DNA from: Trochalopteron elliotii
Lineage: Eukaryota > Chordata > Aves > Passeriformes > Leiothrichidae
Direction of reading: 5' to 3'
Assembly (NCBI GenBank): GCA_024734555.1
Contig: JANPWX010000080.1
Coordinates: 4,920,164-4,984,163 of the forward strand
DNA: 64,000 bases
The position numbers and the translations under genes are program-made. The notes under the pieces were generated by a model that did no database searches, was not told the origin of the DNA, and was given only the letters and a program-made list of their open reading frames with translations. Positions 36,963 to 51,131 of this stretch are shown here, one piece after another (within the stretch, counting starts at the first letter, position 1; each line of letters starts with the position of its first letter).

Positions 36963-39900
36963 CAATGTGTACGTTTGCAGTGACTCACTTTCCCATTTCA
37001 TGGCAGTACAACAGTGCCTTCCTTACTCATAAGGCTGCTGGGGGATAAAACCTTGGATGGCTGTGAAATACTCCAGGGTCAATAACTTTGATTGGTAGCT
37101 TTCTCTGGGTTTTGGCATGCCTGTAGATTTAAGGATAAACAGAAGACAGCTAAGAAAGGTCAGCCTATTGAGAATGTCTTCCCAGCTGTTTTGAAGGGGT
37201 CTAGCCCAGACCAAGAAGATTCTTTTTAAGAAAGACAGAAAAACAACACACAAAATAACCTTGACCTTGAACAAACATGCACATAAAAAGAATATTGGTT
37301 AATATGAAGAAAGGTGGAAATTAATAATAACTCAACAAGGAGGCAGTAAAGATAATAGCTGGTTAGTTACAGCTTATTATTTTAACACATAATATTTCTT
37401 TTTTTAAAAGTATCAGTAAGTTAAAAATCCCCCAAAAGATAACATAACCATTTTCTCCCTTCTACTTTTAAAAAGAGATGCAGCAGAGGCGATTATTAGA
37501 CAGGGATGTTTTCCTTTCTGATAAGCTTAGTAAGAATATTCCAAACAGACAAAGGAAGAAATTCAGCCTAATACATTTTTAAAACAATGGCATAATTTGT
37601 GTGCTTTCCATGCATGCACTCACACATGCACAAACAAACAAACAAAACCACAAAAAACTCCAAAGGACATAAAAAATACAGAAGAATACAAACAGACACG
37701 ATAAAACAGATGAATATGTATGGTCTCAAAATTCAGAAAAAGAAAACTTTTTTCCTTAATTGATATAAATCTGAAACTCAAGGAAAATCTTAGGCTGAAA
37801 ACTGCTAACATTAAATACATACAGCCTAGTTCTTTTTCTTCCTACTTCAGATAAACCAATATTTTTACTTGTAAAGTATTCTAATACTAAAACTCCAGAG
37901 ATAAAGAAAAGCATTCATCATGCTAATTTTATTTCTTAGAAATATTTAGGTAAATGTAAACTTAATGGTGGGTTCCTTTTAAAATTTTCTTTTTCAGTCT
38001 CAATTCCCCAAATATTTTGGTCAGCAGGTTCATGCTATAATGAAAAATAATCAATGGTTATTCTAGGTAAGGACTGCCACTAGTAGATTTCCATGTGGTG
38101 ATGATGGCAAAGGGTAGATTGTTGGATCAAGTAAGATTGTCTATGAAGTGGAAACTTCCTAATTTCTCCGAGGTAAAAAAAGGCAAATTGAAACTCTATC
38201 CAATAGACTGATAGGGGACAAATAATCACTGTAAAGAAGGTAAATTAATCCTTTATCTCCAAAGTTCTGTGTATACAGGTGGTGCCTGTATTATTATTGA
38301 TACACCATACTGATATTTATTATCACTGATTTAAGTGTTCAATAAGGCCCTGCCCAATGGTAAATGCCAAATGCAGATGGAAGTCTTCCAGATACAAACC
38401 AAATTATAAGGTGTTTTATTCAGAAATAGCTTTCACTAACCTTAGAAGTTCCATTGCCATTCATATTAAACCAAATTCATTTGGTTACTAATTAAACCAA
38501 ATAACCATCAACCACGCATAAACCAAAATTCCTACATTTGTTTCCTGCTGAGCTGTATAACTTTTTACATGACACTTTATTGTAATTCAAAACTTTTATG
38601 TGTATTTTTTTTCTGCATGCCAAAGTGGAACTGACTGTCTCAAAGTTTATCAATGAGAAACAGCTTGTTTAGCAAATGGAGCATCCTCACCTAGATTATT
38701 TTAGTGTTGTACTCTGACTTGTGCTATGACATCCTTTAATTCTTATTTCATGCCTGAAATTTAAAATTAGATATGCTGAGGAAGTTGGCAAGAATTTTTC
38801 ATTTTTAATGTTCTCTGGATTTCCTCCTGATAAGCATAGTAAAGTTGCAGTTGGGACTGCATCTCAAATGGTTGGAGGGCATACTTTCAACGTTTGACTG
38901 AATTTGCAGCTGGGATAAGGAAAAACCCAGCAGCAATAATGAAAGACACATTTCAGTATCCCAGGGAAAATGAACGTCTGGTCATCTCCATTTTTGTTGC
39001 ATATAGTGAAAGTGGAACTATTTCCATCAGCTGGCTTGTGCAGAATAGATTTATATTCTGCAACCATAATATACAGTGCAGAGAACATGGAATAGATGTT
39101 TATATCTTCATTTATCTCCAAATAAGTAAAATATTTTTATAGTTATAGTTCGTAAGTTCATTTTTGTGAATTTAATCTCAACAAAGAACTTTCAATTAAA
39201 TTAGTCAGTAAATGCCACTGAGGTACAAACTGAAGTTTAAATTATAAATACATGTTTCTTTCTCATTACATAGATACTTAAGTGTCGCAATGGGTAAACA
39301 AAACTTAAAAATTACCTTTTGTTCACTATCATAAATTATGTCTAAAGAAAAAAGGATTCATTAGTGCTGAATCTCTTGACAGTGTTGGAATTAATTTAAC
39401 CACAGATGAAGCATTTTGTTTACTATAAGTACTGATTTTTCAGTTTATAGGTACAGGAAAAGAATTTTTCTTGAAATAAAATTTTGACTCTACAGATTTA
39501 AAAACATTACATTTCCCTGAAAGATAACTTTTATTTTTGGTGTGTTTTGAGAACTGGAGAAATATTAATACCCAGGGAACTACATAGCCACCATAACATA
39601 ACTATTGTCAGTCTTATTCATTGGTTATTGGTGTTTAATTTTATAAGAGTCATGACAGCATTTGTCCTGGAAATCAAACATCATTGCTGCCGTCATGTGG
39701 GAACTGCCTGCAGTAGCCAAGGCTTTGCTCACATCTCCTTCTATCCCCCTACACAGCTCTCTCCACAGAAGTGCTCAGTTCCCATCTGTGCTGCACTGGG
39801 AGTGAGGTGCTGGTATTTCTGGCATTTCAGCACAACGCTGCACCAGAGCTAATCAGCTCTTTTAAAAGATGAGCGGCTATACAGCCCTGAATTCATTGCC

Positions 39901-42398
39901 ACACTGATATAGGAAAATATTTTTTGTCAAATATGGGAGCTTAGTAGCTTTGAGGGTATCCATGCAGAGCTTTCACATCAGTGTGCTGCCCACAAAGATG
40001 TTTGGAGAAAAAGGGGAAACTCCAATCACGCAGTACATTGTTGGAGAAAATAAAGTCATCTGGACAGGCAGAGACTGAGTCAATTCTCTCTGCTCCCATT
40101 CTGGAAGCATTAGGAAAAAAACATTTAGTGCTGTCTGAGTTCATGTATAGTCTTGGCCTTTAGGAGTCAAGACTTAAGCAGTGAAATTCTGTCTGTGCAC
40201 AGAAGCAGAACTTTAGGCTCCAAAAACATGTGAATTCACTCTCAGTGGCATCCACATTTCATCAGCTACTGCCCACAGCCTTTCTCCCACTCAAACGTCA
40301 TTTCTCCTATGCCAGCATAGCTGTGTGCACACCACAAGGAAATGAAAAGTGGGGAAATTACATAAGTAAAAGAAATCTTCTATCCCTTTACTATTTCCTT
40401 TTTGGCTTTACCCCTCACTTCTCCAGTGCAGTTCACTGTGCAGCCTCCTCCACACCTCTGCTCACGCAGATACAGCATGGGAACAAGACAGGGACAACAG
40501 CTTCCCAGGCTAATTCTGCTCCTTGTGCAGGAGCAAAACAATAATTCTTTTCAGTTGATTTGCAAACAATTTGATGAATGTCTTACCAGAAATTAGTTAG
40601 GAGTAAAAATGATTGTTAACTCTTGTGGAACTTGCACCCACAGTGCAGCAGAGAGAGGAAGTGAATAAACTTGTTTTGGAAGATAAATCTCCTTTCTGTG
40701 CTCCCCAGCTGCTCACAGCAGTGTTTTCTGCTTCTTGAAACTAGTTAGAAATGTCTACCTTTAGAGGCTAGTGGATCACATCACCTCTTTGTCTGATGGA
40801 TATGAACAGTTTGTGATTCAAATGAATTTACTCTCTTTCAAAGCAACTGAAAAGCCTGCAGATCCCTGGTGATCCACTATGACTGGTACATCTGTTGTTG
40901 ACTAATTTTGTTTTAATGGAAAAAGATTCATGCTCATTATTTTAATGAAATCATTCATTTGATAATTAAGGTAAATGTTTACAAATATATTATACCAATT
41001 GTTATACCTTTTAACAAAATTGAAGTCATCACTTTACCTTGCACTGATATTTAATTTATCCCATTTAAATTGAGAACTTATAAATCAAATCTTATGTGGC
41101 AACACTATTTTTTAATTCTATTTACATTTTTAAGTCTGTTTACACTAGCAGGAGATTGGGTTTGGTTTTATTTTTGGTTTTGGGTTTTTTTCTATTTCTG
41201 GAAATAACACAAAAAGAAGCTAAAGTCCTACACAAACAACAAGAGAAGACAATCAAAGGACTTACAGAAAACTTCTTCAAAATACATGATTTTAGTGATA
41301 TTGAGTCTTCCTTTCTCCTTCACTTGTGCTGTGTGTCACCTCTTGAAACACTGTCCCCAGAGTATTGAATATGCTTTAATGTTTTCATATGGCAATCAAT
41401 AATTATCAATTATACACTTAGTCATATAGTGCCAAACTCTTTCATTTAATACTTGGTTCATCAATTGTTCATATATACGTTCTGTCAAGCAGCTTAATGG
41501 TATGATTGAATTGTGTGTTATTGATTTTCTATCTGTCAAGTTTATGCAGTGATTTGGAAATACTGGGCCTATACACTGATGTAATTTCCTTGACTTCAAG
41601 AGTCATTGTTCTGTTGGTGTAAGGGACCTGATAATCAGATTGCCAAACATCTGGAGTGAAAGACCTTTTTGGTGAGGGTATAACACTGCCCTCTGCAGTC
41701 TTTTTGCCCAACAAGATTAGGTTCTAGTTCCTTTTAAAATGTAAGAGATTATTTAGTTTGGATATACTTGATTACGTACACTCTTATTGTACCTATAACT
41801 TTAAACTAATCTATATGAGCCTACATTGTTTAGAACATATAGGCTAATCATGAGGAGGTGGGCATGGCAGAATTCTGTTAAAATGATGCCATAATCTTTA
41901 AATAAGTCAAAATAAATCAAGACCTAGACAGGCAATTGAGTAGTGAACCTGGGATACACTGGAGTAAACCCAGTCAGTTCACTGATTTGATACCTATTAC
42001 AATAAAATTACCTAGATCAGTTAGACAATAGCTGGATAAGAAACATAAGACTAATGAGAATTTGGAATAGTCAACATCTCTGACAGCACACTATTTCTTC
42101 TTATTTCCTTTTCCAATGCTCTGAAACAGTACATTTCCAGAATAATACAATGCTTCTTTCCCTCCTGCAACTTGAATTTTCTTAAGAAAAGAGAAAGATT
42201 GGTAAAGATAAACTCAAATAACTGAAAAAAGTAATTTAAACACTAAAAACAACAGATGAAAAATGCTTAGCATCACAGATATTCAATCATGTCTTGCACA
42301 CATATATATTCTAGGAAACCTGAAAATAACTTCTCTACTTTATTTCTTGATGTTCTAACCTTCTTGCTTCCACCTGCCAGGGAGAAAACCACCAGAAC
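36963..42398. other. AT-rich non-coding stretch, no gene seen
   Basis: No exon or named repeat. The segments at 39680-39850 and 40240-40520 are richer in GC and open in short frames (about 100 codons) but show nothing recognisable. A short (CAAA)n run lies near 37632-37648. Confidence 0.6.
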
Positions 42399-42480
42399 AA
42401 AAAAAAAAAAACAAAAAACAAACAAAAAAAAAAAAAAACAAAAAAAAAAACAAAACAAAAAAAAAACACACAAAAAAAAA
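42399..42480 (+). repeat. A-rich low-complexity tract with scattered C
   Basis: About 80 bases consist almost wholly of A with isolated C (runs of up to 15 A). It gives a poly-Lys/Asn peptide on + and a poly-Phe/Leu peptide on the complement, neither of which is a gene. It could be an expanded poly(A) tail of a retroposed sequence, but I cannot recognise any source sequence upstream. Confidence 0.95.
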
Positions 42481-43989
42481 CACCCTCATACAAAAATGAA
42501 AAGAACCCCTCAGCCTCTATATAACTGACAACTTTGAATCACAGCACATGGAGCAAAGGATATATATTCAAAAACCTCTCTCTTATAATGGGTTGCTTTT
42601 CATATTCAAATAAATGCCCACTAATAAATACCAGAATCATAACTACATTCCACAAGGAAATCTCATTAAAACTTATTCTTTTCATCCTTCTATTTCCTCT
42701 CCAAATGTTAGAGATAAAATCCTCTTTTTAATACTCCTGAAAGATTTACACGTATAAAACTATTTTTGAAGCACTTGAACAAGTAAATCTTTGTAAAGAG
42801 AGATTCATAAAGGGAGAGCTTTCTGACAAGATCTCCCTCATTTTTAAATTATAGAAACCAGAACTTAACTAACAGCTTAAGTATTCCCATCTTCATAGTT
42901 TGATGTATATAGAGATGAAATCACTCTTCCTGATAACAAGTCATATAGGGTTGCTATACAGTTTTCAGTTGATCTTATTTTACAATGGTAAGACATGGGG
43001 GAAGTTACTCCTGACACTGACTAGAACAAGAAACTTGTAGAAGAATCTCCGTGGATTGTACATACCAGGGAGACCAGTTTAAGGATTAAGGGAAATATTC
43101 TGACTTTATAACCTTTTAGACAGCTGAAGGGGAAGCTTTAAGGAATAGGTGCAGTTCTATTGACATCAACAAATACAACATCAACCAGTATGTATCTGTA
43201 GGCAGAATTTCTCTGTGAGACAAAATTGTGTGAATTTTACCAGATACTCTAAGATCTCTTTTTTTTTCTCTTGACAGAATAGAAAGCAGCATCAAAATTG
43301 TTTTTAAAGACCAGTACCACTAACACTGTCCTTATTTTAATTTATCTTATATAATGTATACCATATCTGCATAAGACAGGGATATTAGGGGGGATGTGGG
43401 ACAAGAGGTGGGCTCCCAAATCTTAGATGCTAAGTTTTCCTTGAGCTGTCAAAAAACAAGATATATTTCTAAAGACAGACAGTTTAAACATGTAGTATAA
43501 TACACCAGCACCAAGCAGTGTGTGAGGATTGAAGGGATTTTAAAAGTGAAGATTTTCATTGACCTTTGGAAATGTATTACTGAATCAGAACATTTTTTTT
43601 CTGTAATCAACTAATTTGTGTCGCTGGTGTTTTACTTGTCACTGCCAACAGTAAACATGCACACCCAGGAAAAAGGGCATTCCTAAACTGCTGTCAGCAT
43701 TGTAAGCTAAATTATATAATTTACTCTGAAATTTAGTAAACATAACTGTAATATGTAACTAAAAATAGGTCTACATCCAACTGTCAGCTGAGCCTGCAGC
43801 TATTAAGGTTATTCTGAAACATCTGTATCTCTTTGGGATTAGACTGCAAATCTCCAAACAAAAGTCTATCCTATTGTTAAGAGTATCTCCTAATAGTAGC
43901 TGGATCAAAATAAAAACTTTTCTGATATTTTTTGCTCCTGGCTGTGTCCTAAACCAAGATTTGTAGTCATGGGAAAAAAATAAAAAAAA

Positions 43990-44010
43990 TCTGCTTTTCA
44001 GAAAAGCAGA
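43990..44010. repeat. Perfect hairpin, 9-base arms
   Basis: TCTGCTTTT and AAAAGCAGA flank a three-base loop CAG, directly after an A-run. A stem of this size with a tight loop is near chance expectation for 64 kb. Confidence 0.85.
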
Positions 44011-46295
44011 GTAACTGTTATGAAAGACATTGACTTGACAGATGTAAAGATTGATATGCCTTACTTTTGTAAAACAGATCACTGTGCCTTTTAAGATTCT
44101 AAATCCATTGCAAGTAGGTAACAGATCACTTTACAAATTCAGGCCTATGTGTTTAGGAATTCATCCATGGAGTTTAGCAGTTTTTCTACCTTAATTCTGA
44201 ATCAGAATTGTCCAGAGCAAGTCTGCTTCACTGTGATAGGAATTCTGTAACAGAGACACACAGTACTGTGGCATCTCTGACTTAATGCTACAACAGCAAA
44301 ATATTTTGCTCTCTAGCTGTTCAGTAACAATTTAATATCAAAGATCTTCTAATCCCATATCATCTCCATGCCATCACTTGACTCCTTGTTGTATAATGTA
44401 GAATCATTTAATTCCTTCTAGAAATGGCATGTCCTGTTGTGAGAAATAGAGAAAAACTGCATCAATTCCAATCCTGGTCTTTCCCTAAACTTTCTGACAC
44501 TTTCAATAAAGTTTTGCTTGGATTCATCCTTTCTCCCTCACATCTAAAATCTCTTACTACAGAGTATCATCTAAATTGCAAATCTCTAAGGTCAGTCTAG
44601 TCAGTGGTTATTCATAACTAGGTGCCAACAGAACTTGTCTCAGAATAAGTGAACAAACCATACCAAAGCTAGAGAACTCCTAGAAACTTTAATTAAAATT
44701 TAATATTGTGTAATATTACTTGAAATATTTACAGCAAACATATATATATGTCCACTGAAATGCATGTTAACATATCTCATTTCTTCTACAGTACTGCAAG
44801 CATGAAGCAGGCTTCTAATCATGCTTAGAGGATGAATATATATAAAAGCTGATGACTGTGGTTGTGATAGGCATCTTAATTTTTAATGTCTCTGAGAATT
44901 CAGCAGGAAGTTTGAAATAGTACCTGAAAAATATGTGTGGAAATACAAAAAAAACCCACTTAGATTGCCCACACTGTAAGTAACTTTAATACATGTCATC
45001 ATTACCACACAGAAGATGGATGTCCACTAGTGCTCTCCTTTTCTGTATCTGGAGAACATCTCACATATTAAAAAGGTTGTAATTTACTAGTTTCATAAAA
45101 ACAGCTTATCTCTTTCTCAAAGTAAAAGTGCAAATTTCAGCCAATTTTACTGAGAATGCTGAAAAGCTTAAAAACTTCGGTCTGTGAAGACCATAGCTCT
45201 GAGTAAATGAAAAGACAAGCCTTTGCTAGTATACTATCACTTAAAATATTTGAAGTGATGACTAGCAGGAATTTGAATATTTGGGAATGTTTTGTACTGA
45301 AAATTCTATTCATGTCCCTTTCAAAGTAATGTATAAACAGTTAAGTACAATATAGGTATTTCTGTCAGTTCATTTACTGTCTCTGTAGCTGCAACATAGT
45401 ATTTATCTCTGGTACTACTACATCTATGAGTCTATCTATAGGCTTATTTTGTAATAATTCATTAAAGAATTTCTAATAACATAGGCATGAGGTATACAAA
45501 TTTGAGACAGTTTCCTGCAGATATGGGACTTGTATTTTTTTCCAAGTGCTCCGTAAGAACCAGTGAACTACATGGAGCTCTTATTCATCAGGACAAGAAC
45601 AAGAAAGTCAAAAATTACTAATAATATAGACAAAGTAACTCCACATGGTTCAGGGATTTTTCAAAGCTTTTTTATTTTATTCTAATAGTTTTGTAGCTCG
45701 ATATGTAGAAAACAATTTGTAGAGTTCTGTTGTCTTCAAAGTACTTGAATTAATGACAATGGTGAGAATTTAAACAAAAGCATGAATTGATCCATTGCAC
45801 TGTCACAAAATAGTACATACATAATAGTGTTACAGTATTCCATCCATTTACTGCAGAACATCTTTAGAAGTGTTTGCCATGCAGTGAGCCAGGCTTTGAG
45901 CTTTACCTGGAGCTGTATAAGTACAGATCCAGTCACAGAGCTTCTTTTTTGATCGTGGCTATTGAAATGCAAATACTGTGGTCAGAGATGTCCCTGGAGT
46001 ACTCACATACACAATAGGTTGTTCTTTATTTTGAAAGAATAGGCAACATTTCCATGAACTGGTGTACTTGGATCAAATAGTCACAATAGTTAATGCAAGT
46101 TAATGAAACATCTGCTTTCCACTTTGCCTTGGCTTTGCTGCTGCCCATAGAGGAAGTGGGAACTGGAATAATCTCTGTCTGATTTTTTTCCAGGTGTTAC
46201 TCTGCTACTCTTTGGTTTCCCTTATTTTTCTTTGTGACTAAGATATCATTTTATCCCAACCATATTTACTCATCTCATGCCTGTTACACTACTTC

Positions 46296-46320
46296 AAGGT
46301 TACTCTCAGAAAGTAACCTT
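46296..46320. repeat. Perfect hairpin, 9-base arms
   Basis: AAGGTTACT and AGTAACCTT flank a seven-base loop CTCAGAA. Nothing around it suggests a transposon end. Confidence 0.85.
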
Positions 46321-47724
46321 CTGCAGAAGATGCCAGGTTGTCCTATCAAGGCTGATCCCAATTCTGCTTCCACTCAGTACCAAACTTCTTAGAAAATTGC
46401 CATATTTCCTTTTGCTAGGGAATTGAGTGTATATAATTTCTGAATCAGAACAGACAGGATAACAAAAAACCAAACCACAAATCTATTCTTTTTTTTGGTT
46501 ATGACTTTGATTTGCTTATTTCTTTAGACAATTGCAGAATACTTACCAGCAGCTAGGTACAATATCAATTGCAACTTGATAACTGGACCTTTTTGTACTA
46601 GTACTGGCTCCATGATTCAGCACAGAAGTGATAATTCTTATATGGCAGAACCTTTTTTCTTTTCATTTCAGATCTCTCAGCGTCATTGAAGTGTCATGGT
46701 GAAAATAATTTTACTGTTGCTGTTTTAAGACATAATTAAAACATTTGGTTTAATGCATTATTTTCTGTTACATTAAATAAGGGTTGTCTACATAACAGTG
46801 TAACATAAAAGTTATTCACATAACAGTGAGAACCCTTGGTGATATTCTCTCGATTAATATCTGCTCAACCTAGAACTGTGAGTTGTAAATTAGGTTTTAT
46901 CCAGATCTTTCTCTAGTACCAGCGAATATTATATTTTCCTGAGTTCAAGTTTAAAAACAAAATGTAACCAAAGTACCAGAAAAGCTGTAAGCAAAATATA
47001 ACATAATAATATAATTACAACCATTTTCAATAAGTCAGCACTTCTTTTAGTTTTTGTTTCCCTTCTGAAAAGCAATGTAGGCAATTATTTTAAATTAGGT
47101 TACATGAGAATATTATTTGTGTAACAGAAATAGGTTTCTTATTGTAATTAAGTTTAATGGATCTTGCTCTCAAGATGAACAGAATCAGCTTTGGAAATAC
47201 TGGGTATCTCCAACTGCAGGTATACAGCACAACTCTCTAAAAATGTATTTCTTTAGATACAATGTATCCAAATCTTTCAGAATTTGGCCTTATTTTTCTC
47301 AATTGTATTCAGTCACTTAGCTTTTGGTTCTTCTCTTTGATATGAATATATGTTTCAGCATACTATCTGTTGCTGCATCAACAAATAATAACCCAAAAAT
47401 TGCCACCCTCACAAGGAACAATGGGTTCTGTGTAAGAATCAAATCACCAATGTGTGGTGAGTCATGGGAAGCTGTAACAGTGTCTACATTGAAAATCTAA
47501 GTAAGATGAAATGGGCATTTTCTAAATAATTGTGATAAACTGTGAAGGTCTACCTGGACACAGGAAATACAATTCCCTTCATAGAAAGTGTCAGTAAAGT
47601 TAAGGGAACAGGACTAAGACTTAAAAATAAGGTACTAGGGACCAGATTTGATAACTTACCATTTTTACTATGATACTTCTGGTATCTGATACTCTTCTTT
47701 CAACTCAGTCTCCTTTTACTGAGG

Positions 47725-47784
47725 AGCACTTGTAAAAACAAGTGCTAAGTAAAAGCACTTGTAAAAACAAGACACTAAGTAAAA
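47725..47784. repeat. Tandemly duplicated hairpin unit (~30 bases, two copies)
   Basis: The first copy contains a perfect inverted repeat, AGCACTTG - TAAAAA - CAAGTGCT (47725-47746), followed by AAGTAAA. From 47754 the unit is repeated as AGCACTTGTAAAAACAAG, then a diverged ACAC in place of TGC, then TAAGTAAAA. Because of the small change, only the first copy keeps the full stem, while either left arm could pair with the single intact right arm. Confidence 0.88.
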
Positions 47785-49129
47785 ATAAATAATTTAAACA
47801 GAAAAAAACCTCTTTTAACCCAACAATTAAACAATCCCAGATATATTGATTTAAAAATTTCTTATATCTCTAAACAGTCTTCTAATAGAAATGCTTGTGG
47901 CTTTTTAAAGTTTGTATTTGATAGAGTCAGTATAAGTAAAATAGAAAAAATGAAGCTCCTGCTGAAAGAAATATTAAGACAAGGGGGCAAATGGTGTACA
48001 AGCAAAAATAATGAAGTTGGAAATGTTTTAGAAAGGGAGAAATCCATTGACCAAAACAGTATGAGTTTTGGTGTGAGACAGTAGAAAAATGGCCACGATG
48101 CTTAACAAAAGGAAGAAAGAGATAGATAAACTATAAAAATACATGCACAGGAAAAAACAGAAAAATAGAAATAGAAAAAATAGAAATAGAAAATATTTTA
48201 AGTAGGTTAAGAAAAGGAGTAAAGAATTAAACAGCTTTTCTGGCAATGTTCTCTTTCCCCTTTGCAAAAGGTGTTGTGGGGTGAAAAATACACAAATAAA
48301 AAAATTGCTTAAAATTTCAGTGGGCATGCAGGAGAAAAAGCACAAAGTTTCATACCAGATATAACCAGTTTAACTGGTTAATGTGAATAGTATGTAAACT
48401 TGCTCCAGCCTGAACACATAAAGAGGGAAAATAATATTTACATGAAGATTTATATGCAGAAGTTAAAAGAATTGTGTTTAGAAAGTGCCTTTGGGAGTTA
48501 TTGCTGAAAATTTCTTTCTTATTGCTAAGCATTATTTTGTTTCTGTGCATAGATATGCCCACCTCTCTTTCACCTGAGAGATTTAGGCTAAATCTTCAGC
48601 ACTAGCTGCTGAGAAACGGAGATATTAATGATAAGTGGTCAGGTGCACAAAGCAGAAGCACAGTCACATCATCACAGAACGTTTAGTCACACTGTTTTAG
48701 TCTGGAAGGGGCTGTGTTTTACTCCTGGTAGCACCTACATGGTGCAGATAAAGCTACCAAGTGTATGCACTGTCTGTGTCCTGGCCGTGTGCCTTTGCCC
48801 TCACAAACCCCTCCCAGCACCATCCTCCCAGCACGGCTCCCATTAATCGCAGTTGTCACTGATCCCATGTCAATGATGGAGCATCTTGCAGGATACTTCA
48901 GTAACACTTGCAAGGGTCATAATTTTTCTCATTCTGACCTAACTTTATTGATCCTCTCCTGAGAGGAACAGCACCCCTTGCAGCTTTATGGGACCATTCA
49001 AACAATCTAAGAATGATTTATGTTACCCTTAAGGAAAAAGACATCAAGATGTGTTACTCGCTTGCTGAGATTTCTCCGAGATCTCAAGCTATCAAAATAC
49101 TAAACACAAGTCAGAATATACTTCAGCAG

Positions 49130-49440
49130 TGGAAAGCACTGCAAAACTTTATAACATTATTAGGCTTCATGTTATAATTGGGTGATGCTTCCACTTAACA
49201 CGCAATTTATTTTATTCAATATTGATAAGATTTAATGGATGATGTATTTGATTCAAGGCTTTGATACAAATGTAGAGTCTTAATTAACAAGTGATACATT
49301 TGATGCAGTGAATAATGCATCTGATTTAATAGAGGATGCACTCTATCTGCAGCTGAAGGTGATTGGTCTTTTTAGTGAGAGATTAATTCATTTCAGAAGA
49401 TGATGTATCACTTTTAGTATGATCTAAATCAAATTTTTAA
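49130..49440. promoter_or_regulatory. Candidate conserved non-coding element (homeodomain-word cluster)
   Basis: Within about 300 bases there are TTAATTAA (49280-49287), GATTAATTCATTT from 49381, and repeated TGAT-based words: GATGATGTATTTGATT near 49239, TTGATACAAATG at 49261, GTGATACATTTGATG near 49291 and GATGATGTATCAC near 49399. GATACAT (49293-49299) and ATGTATC (49403-49409) form an inverted pair. The recurring spaced words resemble a cluster of homeodomain/POU sites. No alignment supports this; it is inferred from texture. Confidence 0.25.
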
Positions 49441-51131
49441 TACACTTTTTTTTTTCAGTGTGCAAAGTAGCACAAGGAACAAGTTTGCCCTCAAGTGGAC
49501 TTCAAAGGCAGATCATACCTCCAAGGCAGTAGGCAGGTTGAATCAGTGGTTAATTCATTCGTGTTACGATGTGGGTGGAACCAAGTTCTAAGAAGCCACT
49601 GCCTTCTCAATCAACCTTTTCTTTATTCCTAAGTAAAAATATATTCAATTTATTTAATTAGCAATCCACAAAAGTGTTATAATATATTAAAAAGGCTTGA
49701 AAATAATAACTGAAATATTCAAGATGTAAAATGTATTTGAATTTTAGAGACAGAAGGGGTAAAATGAAATGTATTTTAGCATGCATTTTTCTTAGGTCAA
49801 AAAAGCCCTGGTAAATTTGACAATATGCACTTTAACTTTATAAATTCATCTCATCAATGCCAGTGCTTTCACATCTTTTACTTTTGAGAAATTGTTACTT
49901 ATTTCTTAAATCATCAGGAACAATGATTTGTCAATGGGAGAGCTTCAGTTTATACCACTGGAGTTTTCAGCTCCTGTATACAGAAAACTAGCCAGGTTTA
50001 TCACACTGAAAACACAGGAAGGGTACATGGACCCAATATTTCATTTACACTTTCTGTGACGTGAAACCTGTGTTTATTCATTATTCTATCAAGCCTTTAT
50101 TTTTCTGTTCAGAGCTCCATAAATTCAATGTTCTATGCTTTTAATCTAATTTGTTGACAAGTGAAAATGACCTAGGTTCAAGACAACTCCAGCTAGTTTG
50201 GTTTTCTGGGGTTTTTTTAATTACATATTTAGAACTATAGGAGTATTAGGACATGCATATATAACCTAATGAGCATATAATGGCTGTCATGCTAGTACAT
50301 AATATTCCTAGGAATTTAATTATAAACATCTGACTCTTTGGTATTTAAACAAGAAAATGACTGTTTAAGTACAATGCAGTTAAAGAATAATAAACCTTCT
50401 GGCATATTCTTCATTCAGATGTTGCACTCAAAAAAGGAATTAAAAGAGATTCACCAGGAATGAAAACTGTTCTGAGGTAAACTGATTTTATCTTTCTAAA
50501 CATATGATGGATCTTATAATTGTCTTGGACATATACATTCAGTTTTGTCTGTACTAAAATTACAAGCTAGAACTAAACAAACAAATTTTTTTTTCCATTC
50601 TTCACAAAAAAATAAAGTCTTCCCATTTAACCACAGCATAAAGAGTAGCATTAAAAAAGTATTAGGTTAACAATAAAAAACCCCACTTAATTCAGAAACA
50701 AAAATTTGGATCTTATAGAATTAGGTATTTCACAACATAAAAAAAATAATATGCACATCTTAATGATGCTAGCTAACAATGGATAGTGTATGGAGTGGGA
50801 CAAGACTTACAGGTCACAGTTTTTGACAGATCATGACATCTATTTCTGCAACCCAGAGATTTACTGTTCAAGATAAATCATTGAGAAATAATTGTACAAT
50901 TGCATCTCTGTGACCCATATTTACCCTCAAAAGGTGATTTCAGTTCATAATAAATTGCAATTTATCCATAACTTACTTGCCTATAACTATGGAGTTAAGC
51001 TATTAGGCTTTTCAGTGATCAAAAAATGTTAACCACAAAATTCTGAAGATAAGAATATTATGCAAAGGCAAGTGTATATATTATTTATATCATATATGGC
51101 AAATGATTCCAGCTGCTGAAAAGTTAATCAT

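Larger units (their letters stand above)
42481..51131. other. AT-rich non-coding stretch, no gene seen
   Basis: No supported gene. Hairpins at 43990 and 46296, a tandem hairpin duplication at 47725 and an enhancer-like stretch at 49130-49440 are listed separately. A run of AAATAGAAATAG-type units lies near 48160-48195 and yields a hydrophobic low-complexity complement frame. The moderately GC-rich segment 48670-48900 is open in short overlapping frames and resembles nothing that I know. Confidence 0.6.

Noticed and set aside
42273..42528. Poly-Lys/Asn and poly-Phe frames
   Set aside because: They arise from the A-rich tract at 42399-42480.
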